Source: PUPG01 sp041686485
GTDB taxonomy: Bacteria > Bacteroidota > Bacteroidia > Bacteroidales > UBA7960
Length of the DNA: 64,000 nt
Direction: 5' to 3'
NCBI GenBank assembly: GCA_041686485.1
Contig: JAWLDT010000003.1
Coordinates: 1 to 64,000 of the forward strand
Part shown: positions 7,730-17,236 of the stretch, piece after piece
Layout of the letters: each line of letters starts with the position of its first letter
Numbering within the stretch: position 1 is the first letter of the stretch
The notes under the pieces: model-generated
Seen by the model: the letters and a program-made list of their open reading frames with translations, nothing else
Database searches by the model: none
Told to the model about the DNA's origin: nothing
Made by a program: the position numbers and the translations under genes

Positions 7730-8971
7730 ATGAAGGAACAATTGCTGGAGAAATTTAAACGATACATATCGATAGATACGCAGAGTGATCCGGCTTCAGA
7801 CGAGTTTCCGAGCTCGCCGGGGCAGCATGAGCTGGCCCGGTTGCTTGTCAATGAGCTTAAGGAACTTGGTCTGGAAGATGCCCACGCTGACGAACATGCT
7901 TATGTCATGGCTACATTACCGGCCAATATTTCCCGGGAAGCACCGGTTATCGGGTTTATCGCCCACCTCGACACCAGTCCCGACGTAAGCGGCAAAAACA
8001 TCAGACCGGTTGTTCACGAGCAGTATGATGGCAACGACCTGGTTTTAGATCAGGAGAGAAACCACATCATGCCTGTCAAAGATTTCCCGGTGCTGAACAA
8101 TTACACTGGTCAAACCCTGATCACTTCTGATGGCAGCACCTTACTGGGAGCCGACGACAAAGCAGGCATCGCTGAAATCATGGAGGCAGTCGCATACCTC
8201 ATCAACAATCCGGACATCCCGCACGGCACGGTAAAAATCTTATTCACGCCGGACGAGGAGATCGGCAAAGGTTCTGATGGCTTTAATCCGGAAAAATTCA
8301 ATGCAGATTATGCTTATACCGTAGACGGAAGTGTTATCGGGGAAATCCAGTATGAGAACTTTAACGCTGCTTTAGCCAATATTGCCATCCAGGGCAGGAA
8401 TATTCACCCTGGTGCGGCAAAGAATATCATGATCAACGCCAATTTGGTTGGTATGGCATTTTGTCGAATGCTGCCCGAAGGTGAACGACCGGAGCATACC
8501 GAAAAACGCGAGGGGTTTTATCATATCACTGATTTCCGGGGGACAGTAGAAAAGGCTGATATTCAAATGCTGATCCGGGATCACGACAAACAAAAGTTCG
8601 AACACAAAAAAGAAAAGCTCCGTAAGGCCGCCAATTTTTTGAACGATCAATATGGCAGCGGTACCATTCACGTCGACATCAAAGATCAGTATTACAACAT
8701 GAATAACAAGATCTACCCTGTCATGCATATTGTTGAACAAGCCATGGAGGCGATGGAGCAATTGGATATAGAGCCGGTTACAAGGCCTGTCAGAGGGGGC
8801 ACCGACGGAGCCAGACTGTCATACATGGGCCTACCCTGCCCCAACCTCTTTACGGGGGGACACAATTTTCACGGAAGGTATGAGTTTATCCCGCTTGAAA
8901 GCATGGAAAAAGCGACCATGACCATCGTGAAGATTCTTGAAATTGCAGCATACCCAGGAAGCAGCACCTGA
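7730..8971 (+). CDS. pepT: Peptidase T (tripeptide aminopeptidase, M20B)
   Basis: At 413 residues this matches the length of PepT, a cytoplasmic di-zinc enzyme that removes the N-terminal residue from tripeptides. Visible motifs are FIAHLDTSPDVSG (first zinc His and catalytic Asp), LLGADDKAGIAE (bridging Asp), FTPDEEIGKG (catalytic Glu pair), YTVDGS and the C-terminal TGGHNFHGRYEFIP with the last zinc His. The start MKEQLLEKFKRYISIDTQSD is the usual one. It ends 15 bases from the end of the convergent topoisomerase gene. Confidence 0.93.
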   Translation: MKEQLLEKFKRYISIDTQSDPASDEFPSSPGQHELARLLVNELKELGLEDAHADEHAYVMATLPANISREAPVIGFIAHLDTSPDVSGKNIRPVVHEQYDGNDLVLDQERNHIMPVKDFPVLNNYTGQTLITSDGSTLLGADDKAGIAEIMEAVAYLINNPDIPHGTVKILFTPDEEIGKGSDGFNPEKFNADYAYTVDGSVIGEIQYENFNAALANIAIQGRNIHPGAAKNIMINANLVGMAFCRMLPEGERPEHTEKREGFYHITDFRGTVEKADIQMLIRDHDKQKFEHKKEKLRKAANFLNDQYGSGTIHVDIKDQYYNMNNKIYPVMHIVEQAMEAMEQLDIEPVTRPVRGGTDGARLSYMGLPCPNLFTGGHNFHGRYEFIPLESMEKATMTIVKILEIAAYPGSST

Positions 8972-8986
8972 ATATGATGAAGGTGT

Positions 8987-11665
8987 TTAAATGTCCAGGT
9001 CAAGACGAATCTGCTGTTCCTTGTCGTCAGGTTTACCACTATCCGCAGCGCTATCTGTTCCTTCTTCTTCCCGGTCGGGAACATCATGCGGTGTAACTTC
9101 TTCTTCCTGCGCTTCTTCTTTTTGAAGTGGTTCGAGCCACTCAACCGCTGATATGGAGGTTGACGCTACCCGTTTACCCCTGGCCTTCCCGCTTTTTACC
9201 GCTATAAAATCCGCCACATCAATTTCTTCTTCTGATTTTTTCTTTCGGTCAGATGGCGGAAAGCTAACCTTCATACGCGGATATTTTTCTGTGGTAACCA
9301 GCTCCAGCAGGTTATCCGGATTTTCCCCGATAAAACCGGTCATGCTGCTGTCATTTTTCTGGGGCTCGAAACGCTTGATATAATAATATCCCTGTTCGGC
9401 ATCAAAGTAAACAGCTGATATGACCGTTCCCGGTTTCAGTTTTTGAATGATCAAAGGGTTCTCATCAAAATGGTTGGATAAATCGAAATTCATCACACGA
9501 TAATACCCATTAGGGTAAACTGTAAGGATTTTCTCATCCCCTTTAAACGCACCCAGGTATGTTCCACGTCCGTCATCATTCAGTCGCAATACAGAATCAT
9601 CGAACCAGAGGCTCATGGCTCCCAGCGTGGAAACGCCCTGATCCTTTAAAACGATACGACGTATCGGGTGTTTGGTTAACATATTACCGACAGCCCCCCG
9701 GCCCTTGATGGCCAACGTGCTGAAATCCAAATCAAAAACCGTCTTTTTCAGACGTGGCTTATGCCGCAGATATACCGTAACCACTTCTGCTTCACCATTC
9801 GGATTGGCAGAGAAATAAAGCACTTTGCTGCCTTTCGTGCCTTTGGTCAGGTCATACTCTTTGTCGCGGGTAACGCTTTTAACCGGGAACCGTTTCATAT
9901 AAGAGACGCTGGTGTTACCGTCGCGATATATCACATTATAGATTGTACGTTCATCATTACGCTCAAAAACCCCCACATAAACAATGTTTTTGCCCACATA
10001 TGATTTTTCGTCCACCCTGGTGACCACATATGTTCCGTCCTCCCTGAACACAATGATGTCATCCAGGTCGGAACATTCACAAACAAACTCATCCTTTTTC
10101 AGGGAAGTGCCGGCAAACCCTTCCGCCCGGTTGACATATAATTTTGTGTTCGCAACAGCTACACGTGCAGCTTCAATACTGTCAAAATGGCGAATTTCCG
10201 TTTTGCGCTCACGACCCTCTCCAAATTGTTTTTTGATTCTTTTGAAATAATCAATGGCATATCTGACCAGGTGTTCCAAATGATATTCCACCTTTTGCAA
10301 CCGTTCTTCCAGTTTACGTATTTCGCGATCAGCTTTAAACACATCGTATTTGGAGATACGCTTGATGCGAATTTCGGTCAGGTGAATGATATCGTCGCGC
10401 GTAATTTCGCGATAAAACTGTGCTTTATATGGTTCCAGACCTTTATCAATGGCTTCAACAACCGCCTCCCAGCTCTCACACTGCTCAATATCGTGGTAGA
10501 TACGGTTTTCAATAAAGATCTTTTCCAGACTGGCATACAGTAACTTTTCGAGCAGTTCGGCCTTTTCAATCTCCAGCTCCTGTTTTAGCAAAGCCAGGGT
10601 ATTATCGGCGGATATTTTCAGTACCTCATTAACACTCAAAAACCTGGGTTTTCCGGCCTCAATAACACAGCAGTTGGGAGAGATGCCGATCTCACAATCC
10701 GTAAACAGATAAAGCGCGTCGATAGCCTGATCGGGCGAAATACCCTGGGCCAGGTGTATGACAATCTCCACATTCTCAGCGGTATTGTCTTCGATCTTCC
10801 TGATCTTGATCTTTCCTTTATCATTTGCGGTTACAATGCTATCGATGAGGCTTCCTGTGGTTGTGCCAAAGGGAACCTCATTGATCACCAGGGTTTTCTT
10901 GTCACGAATATTGATTCTGGCCCTGACACGTATCTTCCCCCCCCGCATGCCACCGTTGTATTTGGAAAAGTCAGCATAACCCCCTGAAAGGAAGTCAGGC
11001 AAAATGTCAGGCTCCTGCCCTTGCAAATAGGCAACTGAGGCATCGATTAATTCGTTGAAATTATGTGGCAGAATCTTGGAGGCAAGACCTACGGCTATGC
11101 CCTCCACACCCTGAGCCAGAAGCAGGGGAAATTTTACAGGCAAGTAACGCGGTTCCTGGTTGCGACCGTCATAACTGGTTTTCCAGATCGTGGTTTTGGG
11201 ATTATATATTATTTCCAGGGCCAGTTTCGAGGGGCGTGCCTCGATATACCGGGGTGCGGCAGCGCTGTCGCCGGTAATGATATTGCCCCAGTTTCCCTGG
11301 GTTTCAATCAAGAGTTCTTTCTGTCCCAACTGTACCAGGGCATCACCAATGGAGGCATCTCCGTGGGGATGATATTTCATGGTATGCCCAATGATGTTTG
11401 CTACTTTATTGAAACGGCCATCATCCAGCTCTTTCATGGCATGCAGTATCCTTCGCTGCACCGGCTTCAGCCCGTCGCGAACCTCAGGCACCGCACGCTC
11501 CAGTATCACATAAGAAGCATAGTCCAGGAACCAGTCTTTATACATGCCGGACAGTCTGGTGACCTTCATGCTGTCATCAGACTCCTGACCGGTATCAAAA
11601 CCACCCTGATCATCGGGATGCTGATTCACAAAATCATCATTATTATGATTATACGATTCGCTCAT
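8987..11665 (-). CDS. parC: DNA topoisomerase IV subunit A
   Basis: An 892-residue type IIA topoisomerase subunit that cuts and rejoins DNA. The winged-helix and tower region (about 40-480) carries the active-site Tyr140 in AAAPRYIE. After a coiled-coil neck, a C-terminal beta-pinwheel (about 520-800) has only degenerate GyrA-box-like sequences (KGTKGSK, KGRGAVG) and no QRRGGKG, which favours ParC over GyrA. A charged low-complexity tail of about 80 residues ends the protein. In the quinolone region, HPHGDASIGD has Ala104 where GyrA has Ser83, and keeps Asp108 (GyrA Asp87). The partner ParE is not in the window. A promoter box lies at 11711-11718. Confidence 0.88.
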   Translation of the reverse strand: MSESYNHNNDDFVNQHPDDQGGFDTGQESDDSMKVTRLSGMYKDWFLDYASYVILERAVPEVRDGLKPVQRRILHAMKELDDGRFNKVANIIGHTMKYHPHGDASIGDALVQLGQKELLIETQGNWGNIITGDSAAAPRYIEARPSKLALEIIYNPKTTIWKTSYDGRNQEPRYLPVKFPLLLAQGVEGIAVGLASKILPHNFNELIDASVAYLQGQEPDILPDFLSGGYADFSKYNGGMRGGKIRVRARINIRDKKTLVINEVPFGTTTGSLIDSIVTANDKGKIKIRKIEDNTAENVEIVIHLAQGISPDQAIDALYLFTDCEIGISPNCCVIEAGKPRFLSVNEVLKISADNTLALLKQELEIEKAELLEKLLYASLEKIFIENRIYHDIEQCESWEAVVEAIDKGLEPYKAQFYREITRDDIIHLTEIRIKRISKYDVFKADREIRKLEERLQKVEYHLEHLVRYAIDYFKRIKKQFGEGRERKTEIRHFDSIEAARVAVANTKLYVNRAEGFAGTSLKKDEFVCECSDLDDIIVFREDGTYVVTRVDEKSYVGKNIVYVGVFERNDERTIYNVIYRDGNTSVSYMKRFPVKSVTRDKEYDLTKGTKGSKVLYFSANPNGEAEVVTVYLRHKPRLKKTVFDLDFSTLAIKGRGAVGNMLTKHPIRRIVLKDQGVSTLGAMSLWFDDSVLRLNDDGRGTYLGAFKGDEKILTVYPNGYYRVMNFDLSNHFDENPLIIQKLKPGTVISAVYFDAEQGYYYIKRFEPQKNDSSMTGFIGENPDNLLELVTTEKYPRMKVSFPPSDRKKKSEEEIDVADFIAVKSGKARGKRVASTSISAVEWLEPLQKEEAQEEEVTPHDVPDREEEGTDSAADSGKPDDKEQQIRLDLDI

Positions 11666-11710
11666 GTATCACTAATAAAAACGGGTACTATCACGATTTA
11701 ACAATCGCTG

Positions 11711-11718
11711 CAAATGTA
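11711..11718 (-). promoter_or_regulatory. -7 box TACATTTG for parC
   Basis: The minus strand reads TACATTTG 46 bases before the parC ATG at 11665, inside the 76-base gap after the VWA gene. The -33 element is not at the expected spacing (nearest TTG is 15 bases away), so parC may also be read from upstream. Confidence 0.45.
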
Positions 11719-11741
11719 ATAATAAATAGCCAGCAAGCGGG

Positions 11742-13778
11742 TTATTTCCAAAATCGAAGCATCAAAATTTCAGCCAGTATGCATATCAGCGCAAGCAGTA
11801 AAAAATAACGCCAGAGCTGCCTGCTCATGCCCATTTCCTGAAATGCTGTATCCAGGGGGCTGGTGCCCACATCTACAACCTGTGCGGAAGTCATCTGGCG
11901 ATCAGCAAGCAGTGCTTCCAGTTCATCCTCCTCGTATACATCCAGTAAAGATTCGCGTCGGTCATAATTGAATGACAACCCGCCAATCTTATCCTCGCCG
12001 AGATGCAGGTCATAATTGTGCGCTTCTTTAATCTGATCATGGAAGAAAAGCTGAATACGATTGTGCATCCGGCGCTGCTCAGGGATCACCTCAAAGTCAT
12101 CCTTGCGCAATACGAACACCTGATCAGGCTGAACACCCCTGACGCCCGGTTCCACCGGCTCACCTTCACCAATGGTATAGTAAAGCGGCTGTGTGGAACC
12201 ACTCTGAATAGCTATATTGGCCATTACCGGTACGAAGATGGAATGTCGCTGAAAATCTCCAAAAGAATGGCCAAGACCTACAGCCGACAGAAAAACCTGT
12301 CCCTCACCAAGCGGATAGGAACTGAAAAATGGCAGGCCATTCTGCAATTGTAACAAGTCCTCACCGGAAGAGCCAACAGGTCGTGATATGGGATAGTACA
12401 TGGAAGCAGTCGGCAGATCGACCTGCTCGGGTATTTCTTCGAACACGCCTTCAAAGACCTGATGAAGCTCATTGATCGAGCTTACGCTGACCTCATTGGT
12501 GTCAAGGTGTTCATAACGGTCAAGCTGCAGATTTTGCAACAAACGATTGTATGATGAGATATCAATATCTTCACCGGGAAAGATAACCAGACTACCGCCG
12601 TTACTTACAAAGCGTTGGAGCTCATTGGATAAACCTGCTGAAACATTGGTAAAGCCAGTCATCACTATGAGATTATGATCCGCAAACTTCGAATAGTCAA
12701 TCGAGAAGCCAGGCACAGTTTCATAATCGAACAGATCGTCACTGTCAAACAAAGCATGCAGGTATTGATTACGCCCATCTCCCTCCAGGCCAAGAACCGG
12801 TATTTTGGTTGATACGCGGTAGGAAAAGTACATCCGGTCATCGAAAGTCACCGGATGATCATTAATCTCCACATAGCCCTGCTGCAGGGGTTTTTCGCCG
12901 GCAGACCAGGTTAACTCAAGAACCTCTTCCGAGCCTTCATCTATGTTGAATGACATGATGGTTCGCTGCGCGCCTTCAACATAAAGACGTAAGGGTTGAT
13001 TTTCCAGATCTCTGGTTCCATCGTTTTGTATCCTTACATGCATGGTCACAGGCTCACCGGCCAGATGTGCCGGCGCTTCAAACCAGCATGAGTCTACGAA
13101 CAGATTATCTGTTTGCCGCGCCTGCACCGGTAACAGGTAAGCCGGCACTTCATGCTCCTGGTCGCCATCCGCCAGTTCAACTGTACTCTTCTGAAAATCA
13201 CTCAAATAATAAGCCCTTTGGGAATCTGATGGTTCACCGGAAAAAAGCTCTTCTTTACGTCGCATGACCTCAGCGATGGTTCTTACCCTTGCTGTTTCAT
13301 CAACCTGACGTACCATTTCCATAAATTCATCCCGGCTGACAAAACGCTGGTGCTGACCTTCAAAATCGTTGGTAAGCAACAAAAAACGATCGGCAGGTGC
13401 ATACAGTCCGGCGATTTCAATCGCCCGTGATCTTGCTTCATCCAATAAACGCCCCTGTCCGGATAAAGCGTTCATACTAAAAGAGTTATCAAGATATACA
13501 CCCACAACGTTTCCCTCAGGGGCTATATCTTCTGTATCTGCCGGGATATATGGACGGGCAAAAGCCATAACAAGAAATACAATAGCAAGGATCCTGGCAA
13601 GCAGCACCAAAAGGTTTTTTAAACGTGACTCCCTCTTAGAGGTCTCACTTAATTGTTGAAGAAACGCTACATTGGGAAAGTATACCGTCCGGAAACGCCT
13701 GAAACGAAATAAGTGAATGATCACCGGTATGGCTATGGCAAACAATGCAAAAAGGAAGCCTGGAAAAGCAAAGCTCAT
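11742..13778 (-). CDS. BatA/VWA-domain membrane protein
   Basis: A 678-residue inner-membrane protein. It begins with the BatA (aerotolerance regulator) N-terminal domain: a first helix in FLFALFAIAIPVIIHLFRF, a basic loop, and a second helix in LLVLLARILAIVFLVMAF. A von Willebrand A domain follows, with a MIDAS-like DNSFS motif near residue 96, then a glutamine-amidotransferase-like region with a GGSLVIFPGED segment, and a last helix (RYFLLLALICILAEILMLRFW) at the C terminus. The function of these single-gene BatA proteins in Bacteroidota is not established; other Bat proteins are linked to stress tolerance and envelope integrity. It has its own promoter box. Confidence 0.82.
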   Translation of the reverse strand: MSFAFPGFLFALFAIAIPVIIHLFRFRRFRTVYFPNVAFLQQLSETSKRESRLKNLLVLLARILAIVFLVMAFARPYIPADTEDIAPEGNVVGVYLDNSFSMNALSGQGRLLDEARSRAIEIAGLYAPADRFLLLTNDFEGQHQRFVSRDEFMEMVRQVDETARVRTIAEVMRRKEELFSGEPSDSQRAYYLSDFQKSTVELADGDQEHEVPAYLLPVQARQTDNLFVDSCWFEAPAHLAGEPVTMHVRIQNDGTRDLENQPLRLYVEGAQRTIMSFNIDEGSEEVLELTWSAGEKPLQQGYVEINDHPVTFDDRMYFSYRVSTKIPVLGLEGDGRNQYLHALFDSDDLFDYETVPGFSIDYSKFADHNLIVMTGFTNVSAGLSNELQRFVSNGGSLVIFPGEDIDISSYNRLLQNLQLDRYEHLDTNEVSVSSINELHQVFEGVFEEIPEQVDLPTASMYYPISRPVGSSGEDLLQLQNGLPFFSSYPLGEGQVFLSAVGLGHSFGDFQRHSIFVPVMANIAIQSGSTQPLYYTIGEGEPVEPGVRGVQPDQVFVLRKDDFEVIPEQRRMHNRIQLFFHDQIKEAHNYDLHLGEDKIGGLSFNYDRRESLLDVYEEDELEALLADRQMTSAQVVDVGTSPLDTAFQEMGMSRQLWRYFLLLALICILAEILMLRFWK

Positions 13779-13830
13779 GGTCGCGTATATTCTCTGATTG
13801 GTTGTATATGTTCTCTTGTATTAAACTATA

Positions 13831-13838
13831 CAAAGATA
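13831..13838 (-). promoter_or_regulatory. -7 box TATCTTTG for the BatA/VWA gene
   Basis: The minus strand reads TATCTTTG 52 bases before the ATG at 13778. No TTTG at the right spacing was seen. Confidence 0.5.
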
Positions 13839-13987
13839 TATTTATTTCATGGCTTGAGAAAAGCAAAATGGTCGTCACTACGGTCGACAGAATACCCGTT
13901 CGGTTTTCATAACTCAAAAAAAAACCGTAATTTGCCGCGATTTTTACCAAAACAACCTCATTTATACACCTTTTAATTTAAATCTTT

Positions 13988-16900
13988 ATGATAAGAAACG
14001 TATTATCCATGATTGCATTAACGGCCACGCTTTTATTTTTGTCAGCGGGGCTCTGTGCTTCTGAAGATGCGCGTCTGATGCGTTATCCTGACATCAGCGA
14101 TGACCGGATCGTATTTGTGTACGCCGGCAATATCTGGACGGTGGATGCAAACGGCGGAGATGCACGTCAGTTGACTTCACACAAGGGACTTGAGATCTTC
14201 CCAAAACTCTCTCCCGACGGACAGTGGATTGCCTTTTCGGCAGAATACAGCGGCTCGCGCCAGGTGTATGTCATGCCTGCCGAAGGGGGCACGCCCCGCC
14301 AGCTTACCTACTATAATGATGTAGGCCCGATGCCACCACGTGGTGGGTTTGATAACGTGGTGCTTGGTTGGACTCCCGACAGCCGGAAAGTTCTTTTCCG
14401 CGGGAACAGAACACCTCACGGTGAGCGCATGGGCAAATATTTTCTGGTAGATATCGAAGGCGGCCTTGAAGAGGAACTGCCCATACCTTATGGCGGATTC
14501 GGAGACCTCTCCCCGGACGGCACCAGGATGGCCTTTGCCTATGTAGACAGGGAGTTCAGAACCTGGAAGCGACACAAAGGAGGCAGGGCATCCAACCTCT
14601 GGATCTATGACCTGGAAGAAAACACCTCCGAAAGAATTACCGAGTTTAAAGGCACCGACCATATACCGGTATGGTATGGCGATAACATCTACTTTGCCTC
14701 TGACCGTGACCAATGGCTGAACATCCACCGCTACAATACCAATACCGAAGAAATTGAGCAGGTTACCTTTCACGACGATTTCGATGTGATGTGGCCAAGT
14801 GGCACCAATGGCCAACTGGTGTATGAAAGCGGCGGATACCTCTACAAGCTTGACCTGGAAACAGAAACCCTGGAGCGGGTGGTGGTCAACATCCAGTTTG
14901 ACTATGCCAACACCCTTCCCTATCATAAAAATGTTAAAGAGGACATTCATAGCATGGCTATCTCACCATCCGGCAACAGGGTGCTCTTTGATGCCCGCGG
15001 CGATATCTTTTCGGTCCCGGCAGGGGAAGGTACCACGCACAACCTCACACGCACCCAGGGCGTGCGGGCCAAATATCCACAATGGTCGCCTGATGGAAAG
15101 TGGATTGCTTACTATTCTGACCAGACCGGCGAATACGAAGTCTACCTGCAGGAAGCAGGAAGCGACTCAGAACCACGCCAGATCACCCACGGCAGTAAAG
15201 GCTGGAAATATACACCCCAATGGAGCCCCGACAGCCGCTACCTGGTATACTTCGACCGCAGCATGCAGCTTCAGCTCCTGGACGTCGAAACTGGCGACCT
15301 CCGTGTGATAGATACGCCCACGGCTGAAGAAATCCGCCACTATAACTTTTCACCCGACTCAAGGCTGATCACCTACGCCAAGAGCAGCCTTAACGGACTG
15401 GCTGCCATATGGATCTATAATATTGATGAAGAAGAGGCCTATCAGCTGACTGACGACAGCTACGGCGACAGCAACCCGGTATTCAGCAAAGATGGAGAAT
15501 ATATTTTCTTTACGTCAAACCGGGATTTCAACCTGTCCTTTTCCGACTTTGAGTTTAACTATCTGTATAACAGAGCCACCCGGGTGTACGGCCTGCACCT
15601 TACCAACGAAAGTCCAAGGCTGCTGGCACCCAAAGAAACCACGGAACCGGTCAATGATAATAACGAAGAAGAAAACAATGATGATGATGAGGTGTATGTA
15701 AGGATAGAGCGCGAAGGTACCGAAAACCGTATCGTCGCTTTCCCGATGCAGGCAGACAGCTATTGGGGACTCCAGGCGGTAGAGGATGGACTGGTATACT
15801 TTTCCAACAACGGAATGCACCGGTTCGTCATCAGCGAACAGGAGAGTCAGACAATCATGGAAGGCATCCGTACGGGTATTGTTTCCGCAGATGAAAGCAG
15901 CTTCCTCTACCGGCACCGCGATGATTACGGGGTGGTAAGTCTTTCGCCCGATCAAAGTCCCGATGATGGCAAGCTCGATCTGAGCGACATGGATATGCGT
16001 ATCGAGCCGACGAAAGAGTGGGAGCAAATTTTTATCGACGGTTGGCGGATATTCAGAGACTTTTTCTATGTAGAAAACCTGCATGCCGTTGATTGGGACG
16101 AGTTTTATGAGCGCTATTCCGCCCTTCTGCCCCACCTGAATCACCGCTTCGACCTGGACTATATCTTTGGTGAGATGGTTGCTGAGACCAATACCGGCCA
16201 TGCATATGTTAATTATGGTGATTTCGAGCGGGTCGAGCGTGTGGAAACCGGTTTGCTTGGTGCAGAACTAAAGGCTGATACCGAACATGACCGTTACGTA
16301 ATCAGCAAAATATTCACAGGTGAAAACTGGGATGAGGATCGTCGCTCACCATTAACTGCCCAGGGCATTCAGATAGATGAAGGTGAATACCTGATCAGTA
16401 TCGAAGGATATGACATTACCACTGATCTGGATCCATATCAGTTTCTGGAAGGAAGGGTCGATAAACGCACCAGCATCACGGTTAGCAACACGCCAGATGC
16501 TGATAACGCCCGTACTTATATAATTAAGCCTATCGACAGTGAAACCGGGCTGCGTTACCTTGACTGGGTCAACACCCGGCGCGAGATGGTAGAAGAGCTG
16601 TCTGACGGACGCATCGGTTACATTCATGTCCCCAACACATCGTATGAGGGCAACCGTGAGCTTTTCAAAGGCATGTATGCGTATCACCACAAAGATGCCC
16701 TGATCATCGATGAGCGCTTCAATGGTGGTGGATTTATTCCCGACAGGATGGTTGAACTCCTGAGCCGTGAGACCCATGCCAGGTGGTACCGGGCGGGTCT
16801 GGATAACCCCATGCGCACGCCGGGGGTAGCCCACGATGGACCCAAAGCCATGCTTATCAACCAGTTCAGTTCTTCAGGTGGAGATGCCTTCCCCTATTTC

Positions 16901-17236
16901 TTCCGCCAGAAAGATCTGGGTACCATCATCGGCACCCGTACATGGGGCGGTCTTGTCGGCATGTCTGGCAATGCGGGCCTGATGGACGGAGGCTATATAG
17001 CCGTACCACGGTTTGGTATCTATAATGAAGAGGGTGATTGGATCATAGAAGGGATTGGTGTGTACCCCGACATTGAGGTGATCGACAGTCCGCACAAAGT
17101 AGCCCGTGGAGAAGATCCTTCCCTTGAGAAAGCCGTGGAAGTATTATTGGAACAACTCGAAGAAGATCCACCAAAAGACTGGCCGGTACCAGAATTGCCG
17201 GATCGTTCCGGATGGATCGAACAAGAGATAGAATAG
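13988..17236 (+). CDS. Exported tricorn-like S41 protease
   Basis: The 1082-residue protein starts with a signal peptide (about 1-24, ending LCASED) and has the tricorn plan. Two WD40/TolB-like beta-propellers cover about 25-680, with repeated SPDG and SPDSR motifs (FPKLSPDGQWIAF, PQWSPDGKWIAYYS). Then come a helical C1 domain (about 690-780) with TGHAYVNYG, a PDZ-like domain (about 790-880) and the S41 catalytic domain. The nucleophile is Ser962 or Ser963 in FSSSGGD966, and a Glu lies in IIEGIG. Tricorn enzymes trim oligopeptides; here the work would be in the periplasm. An acidic Glu/Asn/Asp stretch (about 555-572) sits between domains. The stop codon abuts the tamL stop. Confidence 0.9.
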   Translation: MIRNVLSMIALTATLLFLSAGLCASEDARLMRYPDISDDRIVFVYAGNIWTVDANGGDARQLTSHKGLEIFPKLSPDGQWIAFSAEYSGSRQVYVMPAEGGTPRQLTYYNDVGPMPPRGGFDNVVLGWTPDSRKVLFRGNRTPHGERMGKYFLVDIEGGLEEELPIPYGGFGDLSPDGTRMAFAYVDREFRTWKRHKGGRASNLWIYDLEENTSERITEFKGTDHIPVWYGDNIYFASDRDQWLNIHRYNTNTEEIEQVTFHDDFDVMWPSGTNGQLVYESGGYLYKLDLETETLERVVVNIQFDYANTLPYHKNVKEDIHSMAISPSGNRVLFDARGDIFSVPAGEGTTHNLTRTQGVRAKYPQWSPDGKWIAYYSDQTGEYEVYLQEAGSDSEPRQITHGSKGWKYTPQWSPDSRYLVYFDRSMQLQLLDVETGDLRVIDTPTAEEIRHYNFSPDSRLITYAKSSLNGLAAIWIYNIDEEEAYQLTDDSYGDSNPVFSKDGEYIFFTSNRDFNLSFSDFEFNYLYNRATRVYGLHLTNESPRLLAPKETTEPVNDNNEEENNDDDEVYVRIEREGTENRIVAFPMQADSYWGLQAVEDGLVYFSNNGMHRFVISEQESQTIMEGIRTGIVSADESSFLYRHRDDYGVVSLSPDQSPDDGKLDLSDMDMRIEPTKEWEQIFIDGWRIFRDFFYVENLHAVDWDEFYERYSALLPHLNHRFDLDYIFGEMVAETNTGHAYVNYGDFERVERVETGLLGAELKADTEHDRYVISKIFTGENWDEDRRSPLTAQGIQIDEGEYLISIEGYDITTDLDPYQFLEGRVDKRTSITVSNTPDADNARTYIIKPIDSETGLRYLDWVNTRREMVEELSDGRIGYIHVPNTSYEGNRELFKGMYAYHHKDALIIDERFNGGGFIPDRMVELLSRETHARWYRAGLDNPMRTPGVAHDGPKAMLINQFSSSGGDAFPYFFRQKDLGTIIGTRTWGGLVGMSGNAGLMDGGYIAVPRFGIYNEEGDWIIEGIGVYPDIEVIDSPHKVARGEDPSLEKAVEVLLEQLEEDPPKDWPVPELPDRSGWIEQEIE

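Noticed and set aside
12003..12353. A 116-codon plus-strand open frame inside the BatA/VWA gene
   Set aside because: It is a shadow of the well-supported gene on the other strand.
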